From: Arthrobacter sp. OAP107 | GTDB taxonomy: Bacteria; Actinomycetota; Actinomycetes; Actinomycetales; Micrococcaceae | Assembly (NCBI RefSeq): GCF_040546765.1 | Contig: NZ_JBEPOK010000001.1 | Span: 2,046,001 to 2,110,000 of the forward strand | Length of the DNA: 64,000 nucleotides | Reading direction: 5' to 3' | Shown here: positions 48,475 to 58,003 of the stretch, piece after piece | Numbering within the stretch: position 1 is the stretch's first letter | Layout of the letters: the number at the start of each line of letters is the position of its first letter | Position numbers and translations under genes: made by a program | The notes under the pieces: model-generated | The model's database searches: none | Seen by the model: the letters and a program-made list of their open reading frames with translations, nothing else | What the model was told of the DNA's origin: nothing

Positions 48475-51153
48475 ATGAAGTCGCAGGAGATCACAAAGCG
48501 CTGGGTCGATTTTTTCGTCAGCAAAGGCCACACGGCGGTTCCCTCCGCATCGCTGGTCTCCAGCGACCCCTCCCTGCTGTTCACGGTTGCCGGCATGGTG
48601 CCGTTCATCCCGTACCTGACCGCGCGCGAGGAACCGCCCTACACCCGGGCCACCAGCGTCCAGAAGTGCATCCGCACCGGTGACATTGAGGAGGTGGGCA
48701 AGACCGCCCGCCACGGCACCTTCTTCCAGATGTGCGGCAACTTCTCCTTCGGGGACTACTTCAAGGAAGACGCCATCAAGTTCGCGTGGGAGCTGCTCAC
48801 CACGGGCGTTGCCGACGGCGGATACGGACTTCCGCCCGAACGGCTCTGGGTGACGGTCTACGAAGAGGACGACGAAGCCGAGGAACTCTGGCTCAAGAAC
48901 ACCGGAGTGCCCGCTGAGCGCATCCAGCGCATGGGCAAGTCGGACAACTACTGGTCCACCGGCCAGCCCGGCCCGGCCGGCCCCTGCTCGGAGATCTACT
49001 ACGACCGCGGCCCGGCCTACGGCGCCGAGGGCGGCCCCATCGCCGACGAGAACCGCTACGTGGAGATCTGGAACCTCGTGTTCATGCAGTACCAGATCGA
49101 CAACGTCCGCTCGAAGGTCGAGTTCGACATCATGGGCGAACTGCCCAAGAAGAACATCGACACCGGCCTGGGCATGGAACGCCTCGCCATGATCCTGCAG
49201 GACGTCGAGAACATGTACGAGACCGACCAGGTCCGTCCGGTCATCGACATGGCTGCCAAGCTCTCGGGCAAGGAATACACCTCCGCCGAGACCGAGGACG
49301 ATCCGCACCACACCGATGACGTCCGCATGCGCGTCGTCGCCGACCACATCCGCTCGGCCCTGATGCTCATCGCCGACGGCGTCACGCCCTCCAACGAAGG
49401 CCGGGGTTACGTGCTGCGCCGCCTCATCCGCCGCGCGGTCCGCTCCATGCGCCTTCTGGGCGTGGAACAGGCCTGCCTGCCGGACCTGCTGCCCGCGTCG
49501 CGGGACGCCATGAAGGGCGTGTACCCCATCGTGGACACGGACTTCGACCGCATCAGCCGGATCGCCTACGCCGAAGAAAAGGCGTTCCTGCGTACCATCG
49601 CGTCCGGCACGGCCCGCCTCGAGGACGCCGTCAACGAGTCCAAGGCCGCCGGCCGCCCGCTCTCCGGTGCCGACGCCTTCACACTGCACGACACCTACGG
49701 CTTCCCGATCGACCTGACGCTCGAAATGGCCGAGGAAGCCGGGCTGAAGGTGGACGAGCCCGAGTTCCGCAAGCTCATGCTCGAGCAGCGCCAGCGCGCC
49801 CAGGCCGACGCCAAGGGCAAGAAGGGCGGCCACGCCGACCTCTCCGCCTTCCAGGAGCTGCTGGCCGAGGGCGAGACCGTCTTCACCGGCTACACCGACC
49901 TCGAGGGCGAATCCCGCGTCCGCGGCATCCTCAGCGGCGGCAGCAAGGTGGCCCAGGCCGCCACCGGCGACGAAATCGAACTCGTCCTCGCCGAGACCCC
50001 GTTCTACGCCGAAGCGGGCGGCCAGGCAGCCGACACCGGCCTGATCACCGGCGACGGCTTCGTCGTCGAGGTCCTGGACGTCCAGCGTCCGGTCAAGGGC
50101 CTGAGCGTCCACAAGGCCATCGTCCGCGAGGGCGAGATCGCCTCCGACGCCCTGGTCCGGGCAGCGGTGGACCGCGAACGGCGCCACGCTGCCGAGCAGG
50201 CGCACACCGGAACGCACATCGTGCACGCGGCGCTGCACCAGATCCTCGGCCCGCAGGCCACCCAGCGCGGTTCGTTCAACAAGGCCGGCTACCTGCGCTT
50301 CGACTTCGCCTGGGGCGAAGGGCTGAGCGCCGCCACCAAGTCCGAGATCGAGGAAGTCTCCAACCTCGCCATCCGGAACAACTTCCACGTGGAGACCAAG
50401 GTCATGGGCCTCGCCGAAGCCAAGGCCCTCGGCGCCATGGCGCTGTTCGGCGAGAACTACGGCAGCGAAGTCCGGGTTGTGGAGATCGACGGCGCGTGGT
50501 CCCGCGAGCTGTGCGGCGGCACGCACGTGTCCAACACCTCCCTCATCGGCAGCCTGTCCCTGCTCGGCGAGCAGTCCGTGGGGTCAGGGAACCGCCGTGT
50601 CGAGGCGTTCGTCGGCATGGACGCCTTCCGGCACCTGGCCGCCGAACGCGCCCTGGTGACCGAACTCACCGAAATGCTCAAGGTGCCCTCGGGCCAGCTG
50701 GCTGACCGGATCTCCGCTACCCTCGCCAAGCTGAAGGCCACGGAAAAGGAACTCGAGCGGCTCCGGAAGGAGCAGCTCGCGGCCGCTGCCGCCCAGCTCG
50801 CGGGAACCGCCGTGGACGCCGCCGGCGTCCGGGTCATCGCGCACGACGCCGGCCAGGTCAGCGGAGCCGACGACATCCGCGGCCTCGCCCTGGACCTGCG
50901 CAACCGGCTGGGTTCCGAGGCCTCAACGGTTGCCGTCGCAGGCGTCAGCAACGACCGCCCGGTCATCCTGGTGGCAACCAACGCAGCCGCCCGTGAAGCC
51001 GGCGTGAAGGCCGGTGCCCTGGTCCGGCTCGCGGCCGGAATCCTCGGCGGCGGCGGTGGCGGCAAGGACGACGTCGCCCAGGGCGGCGGTACCGACGCCT
51101 CCAAGGTCGGCGCCGCACTGACCGCCGTCGTCGATGCTGTCACCAGGCGCTAA
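48475..51153 (+). CDS. alaS: Alanyl-tRNA synthetase
   Basis: An 892-residue class II synthetase. The N terminus MKSQEITKRWVDFFVSKGHT and the catalytic KTARHGTFFQMCGNFSFGDYF are present. The editing domain has HTGTHIVHAALHQILG and CGGTHVSNTS, and the C-Ala domain ends with a Gly-rich stretch GILGGGGGGKDDVAQGGG. I chose ATG at 48475 over ATG at 48442 because it gives the family N terminus; AGAAGGG lies upstream. Confidence 0.96.
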   Translation: MKSQEITKRWVDFFVSKGHTAVPSASLVSSDPSLLFTVAGMVPFIPYLTAREEPPYTRATSVQKCIRTGDIEEVGKTARHGTFFQMCGNFSFGDYFKEDAIKFAWELLTTGVADGGYGLPPERLWVTVYEEDDEAEELWLKNTGVPAERIQRMGKSDNYWSTGQPGPAGPCSEIYYDRGPAYGAEGGPIADENRYVEIWNLVFMQYQIDNVRSKVEFDIMGELPKKNIDTGLGMERLAMILQDVENMYETDQVRPVIDMAAKLSGKEYTSAETEDDPHHTDDVRMRVVADHIRSALMLIADGVTPSNEGRGYVLRRLIRRAVRSMRLLGVEQACLPDLLPASRDAMKGVYPIVDTDFDRISRIAYAEEKAFLRTIASGTARLEDAVNESKAAGRPLSGADAFTLHDTYGFPIDLTLEMAEEAGLKVDEPEFRKLMLEQRQRAQADAKGKKGGHADLSAFQELLAEGETVFTGYTDLEGESRVRGILSGGSKVAQAATGDEIELVLAETPFYAEAGGQAADTGLITGDGFVVEVLDVQRPVKGLSVHKAIVREGEIASDALVRAAVDRERRHAAEQAHTGTHIVHAALHQILGPQATQRGSFNKAGYLRFDFAWGEGLSAATKSEIEEVSNLAIRNNFHVETKVMGLAEAKALGAMALFGENYGSEVRVVEIDGAWSRELCGGTHVSNTSLIGSLSLLGEQSVGSGNRRVEAFVGMDAFRHLAAERALVTELTEMLKVPSGQLADRISATLAKLKATEKELERLRKEQLAAAAAQLAGTAVDAAGVRVIAHDAGQVSGADDIRGLALDLRNRLGSEASTVAVAGVSNDRPVILVATNAAAREAGVKAGALVRLAAGILGGGGGGKDDVAQGGGTDASKVGAALTAVVDAVTRR

Positions 51154-51159
51154 CCAACC

Positions 51160-51756
51160 GTGACTTCCTCCGCTGAGCCGCACGTCCACCCCCGGGGCAT
51201 CAAACTGGGGGTGGATGTGGGGACCGTCCGCGTCGGCGTCGCAATTTGTGACCGGGATGAGATTCTCGCCACACCGCTGAAGACGCTGGACCGCAATACC
51301 AAGAAGAATTCGGATGTCCGGGTCCTTGCCGCCCTGGCGGCAGACCGGGGAGCCGTGCAGATTTTCGTAGGCCTGCCACGGACCATGAAGGGCGAGGAAC
51401 ACGCCTCAGCCCGCATGGCGACGGAGTACGCCCAGCTGCTGGCTGACGAGCTGGACCGCGCAGGTTTGGACGTCCCGGTGCACCTGGTTGACGAACGGCT
51501 CAGCACCGTCACGGCCCACCGCAACCTTCACGAAGCTGGCATGAGCAGCAAAAATCACCGTAAAGTGGTGGATCAGGTTGCGGCTGCAGGAATCCTGCAG
51601 CACGCCATCGATATGCAAAAAGCCAGGGGAACGGATGTGGGGAGCCGTGTGCGCGCGCTTCCCCGTACGGGGCTGCCCGGACACGCCGCCGCAGATACTG
51701 CTGAACGGCCTGATCCGGAAAAGGAAACACAATCTTCAGAGGATGGACAGCTATAG
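51160..51756 (+). CDS. ruvX: Holliday junction resolvase-like protein RuvX (YqgF)
   Basis: A 198-residue RNase H-fold protein: GVDVGTVRVGVAICDRD near residue 17, VGLPRTMKGEE near 70, VHLVDERLSTVTAHR near 108. The family processes pre-16S rRNA 5' ends and is also linked to recombination. It has a C-terminal extension of about 40 residues. The GTG start lies 6 bp after alaS, and the stop overlaps mltG by 1 bp. Confidence 0.93.
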   Translation: MTSSAEPHVHPRGIKLGVDVGTVRVGVAICDRDEILATPLKTLDRNTKKNSDVRVLAALAADRGAVQIFVGLPRTMKGEEHASARMATEYAQLLADELDRAGLDVPVHLVDERLSTVTAHRNLHEAGMSSKNHRKVVDQVAAAGILQHAIDMQKARGTDVGSRVRALPRTGLPGHAAADTAERPDPEKETQSSEDGQL

Positions 51757-53489
51757 TGAGCCCGGTCAATAGCGACGACTCCTCCGGCGGCCCCTTCATG
51801 GACGCCGGACGGCCCCTGACACGCAAGGAGATCCGCGCCCGCGAGAAGGCCATCACCGCCGAGTCCGGCGATGCCGTGCCCGAGCAGGCCTACGAGTCCG
51901 GTGAAGAGGTGCACGTCGGAGTCGGCACCGCGCAGCGGGCCGGGTCATCGGCCTCCGGTTTGGCGAGCCCCCGGACGGCGGCAATGGCGACGACACCGGC
52001 CGCCGTTCCGGCTGCATCCGCCGTGCCGGAACCCCGCATCCCTGCCGCCCAGGTTCCGGAGGCGCGGCCTGTTCCGGCCGCCGAGGTTCCTGATGCCCAG
52101 CCGCTTCCGGCCGCCGAAGTTCCCGACGCTCCGCCGGTTCCGCCAACCATCCACGACCCCGCCGAACATGCCGGCGCGGCAGCTCCCGCCGACGCCGGGT
52201 ATGTGGATGCTGAGATCCACGGCGTCCAGAACGAGGACGCGCCGCACTTTGCCGAGTTCGCACACGGCCACCACGGGGACGTCCACCACGAAGACGTCGA
52301 CCACTATGACGTCCACCATGACGCGGCAGCCCACGAGACCTACGAGGACCATGCGCACTACGAGCAGCAGGCTGTGGGGCACCAGCTCCTGGCCGGCGCC
52401 GAAAGCGCGGCCACGGTGGCACGGCCCTCCAAGAAGGTCCGCCGCCGGCGCCGCCTCGTGGCGCTCCTGCTGACCCTCGCGCTCTTCGTCACCGCCACCG
52501 TCGTCGGCGCGCAGTTCCTGAAGCCGCTGCTGGGGAACGACAAGCCGGCCGACTATCCCGGCCCCGGCACCGGACAGGTCAAGGTATCGGTGGTTCCGGG
52601 CGAAGGGCCGGTGTCCGTCGCGGCCAAGCTCGAGGACGCGAAGGTGGTGGCCAACTCCGAAACTTTCATGGCGGCCCTGACCGCGTCCGGCGGCACGCTG
52701 AATCCGGGGGAGTACGAGTTCAAGCAGGAAATGAAGAACTCCGACGCCGTCTCCGTGCTCCTCAACGAGGGACAGGCGAAGGTCATGTACTTCGCCCTCA
52801 GCGCGGGCCTGCGCATCGATGAATCGCTGCAGGCCATCTCTGAAGGGTCCGGCCTTTCCCTGGCCCAGCTCAAGGCACTCAGCGACTCACCCAAGCAGTT
52901 CGGTCTGACCTCGAAGGCGAAGAACCTGGAAGGCTTCCTGGCCCCGGGGGAGTATCGCTTCCCGCTGGGATCCACCGCCAAGGAGATCCTCACCAAGCTG
53001 GTCAAGTCCACCCAGGACGAACTGAAGGCCCAGGGCGTCACGGACGCCGCCAAGCAGTACGACGTCGTGACCGTCGCCAGCATCGTGCAGGCAGAGGGCG
53101 GCCAGGCCGAATACAAGGACGTGGCGGGCGCCATCTACAACCGCCTGAAGCCCACCAACACGGAAACCAACGGGCTGATCCAGTCGGACGCCACCGTCAC
53201 CTACGGCCTGGGCAAGAAGACCTTCCACATCGACGAGGCCGAAAAGGCCGACAAGTCCAATCCGTACAACACCTACGCCATCAAGGGCCTGCCTGCCGGG
53301 CCCATCGGATCGCCGGGCAAGACGGCCATCGACGCGGCGGCCAAGCCGAACAACAACGATTACCTGTACTGGGTGACCATCAACCTCGACACCAAGGAAA
53401 CGAAGTTCTCCAAGACGCTTGCCGAGCACAACGGCTACGTCGAGCAGTACAACGCCTGGTGCGAGGCCAACCCGGGCCGTTGCGTATGA
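51756..53489 (+). CDS. mltG: Endolytic murein transglycosylase MltG with His-rich cytoplasmic region
   Basis: A 577-residue membrane enzyme that cuts nascent glycan strands. The catalytic Glu lies in SIVQAEGGQAEYKDVAGAIYNRL and the NTYAIKGLPAGPIGSPG motif is near 505. One membrane helix (about 230-250) separates the external YceG domain from a long N-terminal cytoplasmic part. That part contains three or so repeats of VPEARPVPAAEVPDA type and then a His/Asp-rich stretch (AHGHHGDVHHEDVDHYDVHH). GTG at 51756 overlaps the ruvX stop. Confidence 0.93.
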   Translation: MSPVNSDDSSGGPFMDAGRPLTRKEIRAREKAITAESGDAVPEQAYESGEEVHVGVGTAQRAGSSASGLASPRTAAMATTPAAVPAASAVPEPRIPAAQVPEARPVPAAEVPDAQPLPAAEVPDAPPVPPTIHDPAEHAGAAAPADAGYVDAEIHGVQNEDAPHFAEFAHGHHGDVHHEDVDHYDVHHDAAAHETYEDHAHYEQQAVGHQLLAGAESAATVARPSKKVRRRRRLVALLLTLALFVTATVVGAQFLKPLLGNDKPADYPGPGTGQVKVSVVPGEGPVSVAAKLEDAKVVANSETFMAALTASGGTLNPGEYEFKQEMKNSDAVSVLLNEGQAKVMYFALSAGLRIDESLQAISEGSGLSLAQLKALSDSPKQFGLTSKAKNLEGFLAPGEYRFPLGSTAKEILTKLVKSTQDELKAQGVTDAAKQYDVVTVASIVQAEGGQAEYKDVAGAIYNRLKPTNTETNGLIQSDATVTYGLGKKTFHIDEAEKADKSNPYNTYAIKGLPAGPIGSPGKTAIDAAAKPNNNDYLYWVTINLDTKETKFSKTLAEHNGYVEQYNAWCEANPGRCV

Positions 53490-54346
53490 GCCTGCGGGCA
53501 GCCGTCCTGGGGCACCCCATCGGCCATTCGAAATCGCCGGCGCTCCACCTTGCCGCCTACGCGCGGCTCGGAGCGGACATCGGCTACAGCGCCATCGACG
53601 TGACCGAGGAGGCGCTGCCGGCGTTCATGGACTCCGTCCGTACCGAGCCCGGCTGGCGGGGGCTGTCCGTCACCATGCCGCTGAAGAAGGCGATGGTCAG
53701 CGAGGTGGATGAGGTCCGCGGCGTCGCCCGGGTCCTGGGCGTCATCAACACTGTGGTGTTCGAGGAGGCGGGAGCGTCCGCGCGGCGCGTCGGCTACAAC
53801 ACCGACGTCGCGGGAATAGTCAACGCCCTCCGCAATGCCGGCGCGGCCGAGGGCCCCTCGGCCGTCATACTCGGCGGCGGCGGAACGGCGGCCGCGGCAG
53901 TGGCAGCCCTGCAGGAGCTTGGCGCCGTGTCCGTGGACCTGTACGTCCGGAACACCGCCCGGGCTGAAGAAGCCAGGGCTGCGGCCAGCGGGCTCGGCAT
54001 GGACATCACCGTCCATTCCCTCGACGGTGCCGTCGAAGCGATGGCTGGAGCCGGCGTCGTAATCTCCACCCTGCCGCCGCGGGCGGCCGACGGGATGGCG
54101 GCGGAGCTGGAAGCACTGGGACGGCGCACCGACGGCGTCCTGCTGGACGTTGCCTACGACCCCTGGCCCAGCAAAATCGCCGCCGCTTGGCATGCCGGTG
54201 GCGGAACAGTGGTCCCCGGCTTGGAGATGCTGCTCTACCAGGCGGTGGAGCAGGTCCGCCATTTCACCGGCCTGGCAGAGGCCGGAAGTGCCGACGTCAT
54301 AGATGTGATGTGCGACGCAGTCGGGGCACCCCGGCGGGTGTCCTGA
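53486..54346 (+). CDS. aroE: Shikimate dehydrogenase
   Basis: A 286-residue enzyme that reduces 3-dehydroshikimate to shikimate with NADPH. The N-terminal LGHPIGHSKSPALH is the substrate-binding signature, MPLKKAM carries the catalytic Lys, YNTDVAGI follows, and the cofactor motif is ILGGGGTAAAAV. ATG at 53486 overlaps the mltG stop by 4 bp, so it is coupled to it. aroC follows after 26 bp. Confidence 0.94.
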   Translation: MSLRAAVLGHPIGHSKSPALHLAAYARLGADIGYSAIDVTEEALPAFMDSVRTEPGWRGLSVTMPLKKAMVSEVDEVRGVARVLGVINTVVFEEAGASARRVGYNTDVAGIVNALRNAGAAEGPSAVILGGGGTAAAAVAALQELGAVSVDLYVRNTARAEEARAAASGLGMDITVHSLDGAVEAMAGAGVVISTLPPRAADGMAAELEALGRRTDGVLLDVAYDPWPSKIAAAWHAGGGTVVPGLEMLLYQAVEQVRHFTGLAEAGSADVIDVMCDAVGAPRRVS

Positions 54347-54372
54347 CCGCCAGACATGGCAGGATGGTTTTT

Positions 54373-55572
54373 ATGTTGCGTTGGTTGACCGCCGGTGAAT
54401 CCCATGGCCCGGCACTGGTCGGAATTATTGAAGGCGTCCCCGCAGGTGTTGAACTCACCAGCGGGCAGATCGCCGATGCCCTTGCCCGCCGGCGGCTTGG
54501 CTACGGCCGCGGGGCGCGGATGAAGTTTGAGCAGGACGTCGTCACGATCCTCGGCGGTGTCCGCCACGGCATCACCCAGGGCGGCCCCGTAGCCATCCAG
54601 GTGGGCAACACCGAATGGCCCAAGTGGGAACAGATCATGTCCGCCGATCCTGTGGCCCCGGAGGAACTCGAAGGCCAGGCCCGCAACGCCCCGCTGACCC
54701 GGCCGCGCCCCGGACACGCCGACTTCACAGGCATGCAGAAGTACGGCTTCGACGAGGCCCGCCCCGTGCTGGAACGTGCCAGCGCCCGGGAAACCGCCAC
54801 ACGTGTTGCCATGGGCACTGTTGCCGCCCAGTTCCTGAAGCACCTCGGCATCGAGCTCGTCAGCCACACCGTCTCCATCGCCAGCGTTACCGTCCCCGAG
54901 GGCCGGCCGCTGCCGTTGCCGGACAACGTGATTGCGCTCGACGCCGACCCCCTGCGCTGCTTCGACCGCGAAACATCCGACGCCATGGTTGCGGAGGTGG
55001 ACGCCGCCCATAAGGAAGGCGAAACCCTCGGCGGCGTGGTGGAGGTGCTCGCCTACGGCCTGCCCCCGGGACTCGGCAGCTACGTCCACTGGGACCGCCG
55101 CCTGGACTCCCGCCTGGCCGCCGCCCTCATGGGCATCCAGGCCATCAAGGGCGTTGAGGTGGGCGACGGTTTCCTCACCGCCGCACGCCGCGGTTCGGCC
55201 GCCCACGACGAGATCGTCAAGGACTCCGACGGCCGGATCATCCGCACGTCCAACCGCGCCGGCGGCATCGAAGGCGGCATGAGCATCGGCGACGTCCTGC
55301 GCGTCCGGGCCGCCATGAAGCCCATCGCCACCGTGCCGCGCGCCCTGAAGACCATCGACATCAGCACCGGCGAGGCCGCCAAGGCCCACCACCAGCGCTC
55401 CGACGTCTGTGCGGTTCCGGCTGCCGGCGTGGTGGCCGAGGCCATGGTTGCGCTGGTCCTGGCCGAGGCCGTCACCGAAAAGTTCGGCGGCGACTCCGTG
55501 GCCGAGACCGCCCGCAACATCAAGGGCTACCTCGAGAGCATTCCGGCGTCGCTGGATACGATCGGACTCTAG
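54373..55572 (+). CDS. aroC: Chorismate synthase
   Basis: A 399-residue FMN-dependent enzyme that converts EPSP to chorismate. It starts MLRWLTAGESHGPALVGIIEG and carries RPGHADFTG, the ETATRVAMGTVA segment and SNRAGGIEGGMS. ATG at 54373 lacks a strong Shine-Dalgarno. The stop overlaps the aroK GTG by 1 bp. Confidence 0.96.
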   Translation: MLRWLTAGESHGPALVGIIEGVPAGVELTSGQIADALARRRLGYGRGARMKFEQDVVTILGGVRHGITQGGPVAIQVGNTEWPKWEQIMSADPVAPEELEGQARNAPLTRPRPGHADFTGMQKYGFDEARPVLERASARETATRVAMGTVAAQFLKHLGIELVSHTVSIASVTVPEGRPLPLPDNVIALDADPLRCFDRETSDAMVAEVDAAHKEGETLGGVVEVLAYGLPPGLGSYVHWDRRLDSRLAAALMGIQAIKGVEVGDGFLTAARRGSAAHDEIVKDSDGRIIRTSNRAGGIEGGMSIGDVLRVRAAMKPIATVPRALKTIDISTGEAAKAHHQRSDVCAVPAAGVVAEAMVALVLAEAVTEKFGGDSVAETARNIKGYLESIPASLDTIGL

Positions 55573-56213
55573 TGCCCCGGAGCAACACACCCTGCGCCGC
55601 AGGGGACCGGCCCATTGTGCTCATTGGGCCAATGGCGGTCGGCAAGTCCGCGATCGGGCAGCAGCTTGCGCAACAGCTGGATGCCCCGTTCGTGGACACC
55701 GACGCGGTCATCGTGGAGGGCCACGGTTCCATCGCGGACATCTTCGCCAACCGCGGCGAGCGGGCCTTCCGGGAGATCGAAGCCCGGACGGTTGCGCGCA
55801 TCATTGAGGCCGCGGCCGGCACCGCCACCGTAGTTTCCCTGGGCGGCGGCTCGGTCCTGGACTCCGGCACCCAGCAGCTGCTGGAACGGTGCACGGTGGT
55901 CTACCTGGAGTGCGACGCCGACACCGTCGCCGCCCGGATCGCCAAGAACTCCGGACGGCCGCTGTTGGCAGGTGACGGCATCCGGCGCTGGAAGGCGCTG
56001 TTCGCAACCCGAAAGCCGGTCTATGAACGCCTCGCGGACATCGTGCTTGATGTCCGGCAGGGAACCGTGCCGCAGCTTGGCCTGAAGCTGGAAGCGGCAC
56101 TGTGCGACTTCGCCGCCGGCAAGCCGCACCAAACCACCACCCGCGAGATCAACAAAACCGCGACGACGGCAGCCAACGGAAGTGCTGCCGCGAAACAGGA
56201 AGTTGAAAAGTGA
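55572..56213 (+). CDS. aroK: Shikimate kinase
   Basis: A 213-residue kinase that phosphorylates shikimate. The P-loop is GPMAVGKSAIG, the shikimate-binding DTDAVI and RGERAFREIE follow, then the GGGSVL segment and the lid RPLLAGD. About 35 residues of Thr/Ala/Lys-rich tail extend past the normal kinase length. GTG at 55572; it overlaps aroB by 4 bp. Confidence 0.95.
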   Translation: MPRSNTPCAAGDRPIVLIGPMAVGKSAIGQQLAQQLDAPFVDTDAVIVEGHGSIADIFANRGERAFREIEARTVARIIEAAAGTATVVSLGGGSVLDSGTQQLLERCTVVYLECDADTVAARIAKNSGRPLLAGDGIRRWKALFATRKPVYERLADIVLDVRQGTVPQLGLKLEAALCDFAAGKPHQTTTREINKTATTAANGSAAAKQEVEK

Positions 56214-57298
56214 GCGAATCAACCGTCATCAAGGTCACCGGCCAGTCGGCCGGGGACAACTACGACGTCGTAGTTGGCCGCGGCCTGCTCGGCACGCTGC
56301 CGGGACTGCTGGGGGAGCGCGTCCGCCGCGTCCTCGTCATCCATCCCCGGGCCCTCCGGCTCACCGGCGACACCGTCCGGGATGAACTGGCCGCTGCCGG
56401 CTTCACGGCCGTCACCGCCGAAATCCCCGACGCCGAGGAAGGCAAGCACATCCAGGTTGCCGCGTTCTGCTGGCAGGTCCTGGGCCAGAACGATTTCACC
56501 CGCTCCGATGCCGTGGTCTCCGTCGGCGGCGGCGCCGTCACCGACCTCGCCGGCTTCGTGGCCGCCACCTGGCTGCGCGGCGTCAAGGTCATCCACATGC
56601 CCACCAGCCTCCTCGGCATGGTCGATGCCGCCGTGGGCGGCAAGACCGGCATCAACACCGCCGAAGGCAAGAACCTGGTTGGTTCCTTCCACCCGCCCGC
56701 AGCCGTCCTCACGGACCTGGACACGCTGAAGACCCTGCCGCGGAACGAGATCATCTCCGGCATGGCCGAGGTCATCAAGTGCGGCTTCATTGCCGATCCC
56801 GCCATCCTGGACCTCGTGGAGAAGGATCCCGACGCAGTGACGGATCCCGGCTCCGACATTCTCCGTGAGCTGATCGAACGCGCCATCGCCGTCAAGGCCC
56901 GCGTCGTGTCGGAGGACCTCAAGGAATCCGGTCTCCGCGAAATCCTGAACTACGGCCACACCCTGGGCCACGCGATCGAACTCGTGGAGCGCTATTCCTG
57001 GCGGCACGGCGCCGCCGTCTCGGTGGGCATGATGTTTGCAGCCGAGCTGTCCCGCAGCGTTGGCCGGCTCAGCGACGCCGACGCCGACCGGCACCGCAGC
57101 ATCCTCGAATCCCTCGGGCTGCCCGTCACCTACCGGCGCGACCGCTGGCAGGGGCTGCTGGACGGCATGCGCCGTGACAAGAAGTCCCGCGGCGACCTGC
57201 TCCGCTTTGTGGTCCTCGACGGGATCGCCAAGCCGGGAATCCTGGAAGTGCCGGATACCTCCCTGCTTTTCGCCGCCTACCAGGAGATTGCTTCCTGA
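56210..57298 (+). CDS. aroB: 3-dehydroquinate synthase
   Basis: A 362-residue NAD- and Zn-dependent enzyme, second step of the shikimate pathway. The GGGAVTDLAGFVAATWLRG motif, PTSLLGMVDAAVGGKTGIN, and the Zn ligands Glu (GMAEVIKCG), His (NYGHTLGHAIE) and His (WRHGAAVSVGM) are visible. GTG at 56210; the stop overlaps the TPR gene start. Confidence 0.96.
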   Translation: MSESTVIKVTGQSAGDNYDVVVGRGLLGTLPGLLGERVRRVLVIHPRALRLTGDTVRDELAAAGFTAVTAEIPDAEEGKHIQVAAFCWQVLGQNDFTRSDAVVSVGGGAVTDLAGFVAATWLRGVKVIHMPTSLLGMVDAAVGGKTGINTAEGKNLVGSFHPPAAVLTDLDTLKTLPRNEIISGMAEVIKCGFIADPAILDLVEKDPDAVTDPGSDILRELIERAIAVKARVVSEDLKESGLREILNYGHTLGHAIELVERYSWRHGAAVSVGMMFAAELSRSVGRLSDADADRHRSILESLGLPVTYRRDRWQGLLDGMRRDKKSRGDLLRFVVLDGIAKPGILEVPDTSLLFAAYQEIAS

Positions 57299-57816
57299 TG
57301 CGCGACGACCAGAGCGGAACAATCGAATGGCCCGACGGCGGATTCCCGGGGATCCGGGTCAACCCCGAATCCCTGCTGCCTGAAATCATCAGCGAAGAGA
57401 CGTGCGCGGCCGCGCTCGAGGAATCCACCGACCCCGCCGAACGGGTCCTCGTGCTGCTGGTCGAGGGACGCGCCGCCGACGCCGCCGAACTGCTGGCCGA
57501 GGCACGCTACAAGGACCCCGAGTCGTTCCGGCTGCGGGCCTACGAAGCGGACGTCCTGCGCGTCTCGCACCGCTACGACCGCGCCGTCGAGCTCTTCCGG
57601 CAGCTCCTCTCCGAGGCGCACGGCACAGCCAACGAGGCCCTCGCCCACCAGTACCTGGGCCAGGCGTACTTTTCGGCAGGGAACATCGGCGCCGCCGTGG
57701 AATCCTTCACACGGGCGCTGGACCTCCGGGTGGCGCAGTCCGCCGACGCTGCGCTGATCTACTCCTCAACGGTGGCGCTGCAGCGGGCGCGGGACGTCTT
57801 CGAACTGGCGTCCTGA
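57298..57816 (+). CDS. TPR-repeat protein of unknown function
   Basis: A 172-residue soluble protein with two or three tetratricopeptide-like helical pairs (EARYKDPESFRLRAYEADVLRVSHRYDRA-type and ALAHQYLGQAYFSAGNIGAAVESFTRALD). It is translationally coupled to aroB (ATG overlaps the TGA). The function is unknown; it closes the aro operon in Micrococcaceae. The 187-bp gap after it carries the efp promoter. Confidence 0.85.
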   Translation: MRDDQSGTIEWPDGGFPGIRVNPESLLPEIISEETCAAALEESTDPAERVLVLLVEGRAADAAELLAEARYKDPESFRLRAYEADVLRVSHRYDRAVELFRQLLSEAHGTANEALAHQYLGQAYFSAGNIGAAVESFTRALDLRVAQSADAALIYSSTVALQRARDVFELAS

Positions 57817-57893
57817 CCGGTCCTCCGGCCGGACCGGGCCGGGCTTCCGGCCGCTCCGGCAGGGGGCCCGAAAAGCGTGGCCGCCTTTTCCGA

Positions 57894-57899
57894 TAGAAT
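57894..57899 (+). promoter_or_regulatory. Candidate -10 of the efp promoter
   Basis: TAGAAT in the gap before efp, giving a leader of about 100 nt. A GC-rich hairpin region (gggcttccggcc...ggggccc) lies upstream at 57840-57870, perhaps ending the aro transcript. Confidence 0.45.
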
Positions 57900-58003
57900 A
57901 GTTTCTGGATTTTTGATAAACACACGCTGGCGCGCCGTTCGGCATGCCCGCTTGGCATAACAGCTGGCAGCCAGAACCAGTCAGACACAACCAGAGGAAA
58001 CCA

